Shown in pieces: positions 63,093 to 64,000 of a DNA stretch of 64,000 nucleotides. The translations under genes and the position numbers were made by a program. The stretch is from the NCBI RefSeq assembly GCF_003384035.1, contig NZ_QQAK01000010.1, forward strand, positions 372,001-436,000, given 5' to 3'. Position 1 is the stretch's first letter. The number at the start of each line of letters is the position of its first letter. The notes under the pieces were generated by a model. It worked only from the letters and a program-made list of their open reading frames with translations. It made no database searches and was not told where the DNA came from. This stretch comes from Sporosarcina sp. BI001-red. Lineage in GTDB: Bacteria > Bacillota > Bacilli > Bacillales_A > Planococcaceae.

Positions 63093-63219
63093 GTTGATTG
63101 AAGCGAAAGACGGCGACTCCTGCGGAATCAGCGAAGACCGAAGACCCTGGACTGAGCAAAGCGAGGGAAGCGGCTGAGATCGAGCCCGCGGAAAGTGTCC
63201 GTCTGTAGCGTAAATCAAC
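63093..63219. repeat. Dispersed palindromic repeat, copy 2
   Basis: This imperfect inverted repeat runs from GTTGATTGAAGCGAAAGACGG to its complement-like end GTCCGTCTGTAGCGTAAATCAAC. The right half matches the 40381-40557 copy almost base for base (GGCTGAGATCGAGCCCGCGG). The family is widespread in Bacillaceae as I recall. It lies in the 220-base ilvN-ilvC gap and would fold into one long hairpin in the mRNA, a possible processing or stability element. Confidence 0.8.
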
Positions 63220-63264
63220 ACCGTCAAAAGTTTGATTTATAAATATAAAACCCACAAACCCTAG

Positions 63265-64000
<736 letters not shown>

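Overview
The window looks like chromosome of a low-to-medium GC, spore-former-type Firmicute (Bacillales, most like Planococcaceae/Sporosarcina; this is an inference from protein style, not a search). The signs are strong AGGAGG-type ribosome sites with frequent GTG/TTG starts, CcpA cre-like operators, a T-box leader in a branched-chain amino acid operon, CitA/CitB- and PucR-type regulators, SLH-domain surface proteins and Bacillaceae-type dispersed palindromic repeats. No rRNA, tRNA, CRISPR array, intact transposase or prophage was seen.

Layout. (1) 0-7.7 kb: a LysR regulator (cut by the left edge) diverges from a probable operon coding a PatB/MalY-type C-S lyase, an APC permease, a redoxin, a PaaK-like CoA ligase, an enoyl-CoA hydratase family protein and an acyl-CoA synthetase. 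It ends at a perfect-stem terminator, facing a minus-strand FAD oxidoreductase. (2) 9.3-10.5 kb: a graveyard of two decayed genes. (3) 10.9-16.2 kb: a GntR-controlled operon with an ascorbate-type PTS (IIA, IIB, IIC), a phosphotriesterase-family hydrolase, a KHG/KDPG aldolase and a creatininase-family protein. It has a candidate cre and twin palindromic operators in its promoter. (4) 16.3-29.3 kb: a GAF-PucR regulator, aldehyde dehydrogenase, 3-hydroxyisobutyrate dehydrogenase-family reductase, DUF3100 membrane protein with a small partner, and two closely related M20 amidohydrolases. Between the M20 genes lie a ThDP enzyme, a carboxymuconolactone decarboxylase-family protein and a GAF-PAS-GGDEF-EAL protein on the other strand.

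(5) 29.5-33 kb: a small PepSY protein, a chimeric gene remnant, an MDR-family reductase and a PepSY-TM protein. (6) 33.3-45.4 kb: a CitA/CitB-type two-component system, the tripartite tricarboxylate transporter TctCBA behind a perfect cre, an SLC13-type permease, and PrpB, PrpF and AcnD homologues. This is a self-contained uptake and catabolism module for a tricarboxylate, without a (methyl)citrate synthase. (7) 45.6-58 kb: a NERD/zinc-ribbon protein, a Nudix gene cut by one nonsense codon, a DUF488 protein, a large secreted nuclease, a 3.5-copy tandem repeat array, an acyl-CoA dehydrogenase-like gene frameshifted by a 10-bp tandem duplication, an SLH-anchored 5'-nucleotidase and a chemotaxis receptor. 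(8) 58.6-64 kb: ilvD, a T-box leader with a readable Ile specifier, ilvB, ilvN and the start of ilvC.

The most promising undescribed biology is in the GntR-PTS-lactonase-aldolase operon, the tricarboxylate module, the DUF3100 cluster and the C-S lyase/acyl-CoA operon. There is also unusual structure in the 184-205 bp tandem array, the dispersed repeats inside operon gaps and several freshly broken genes.
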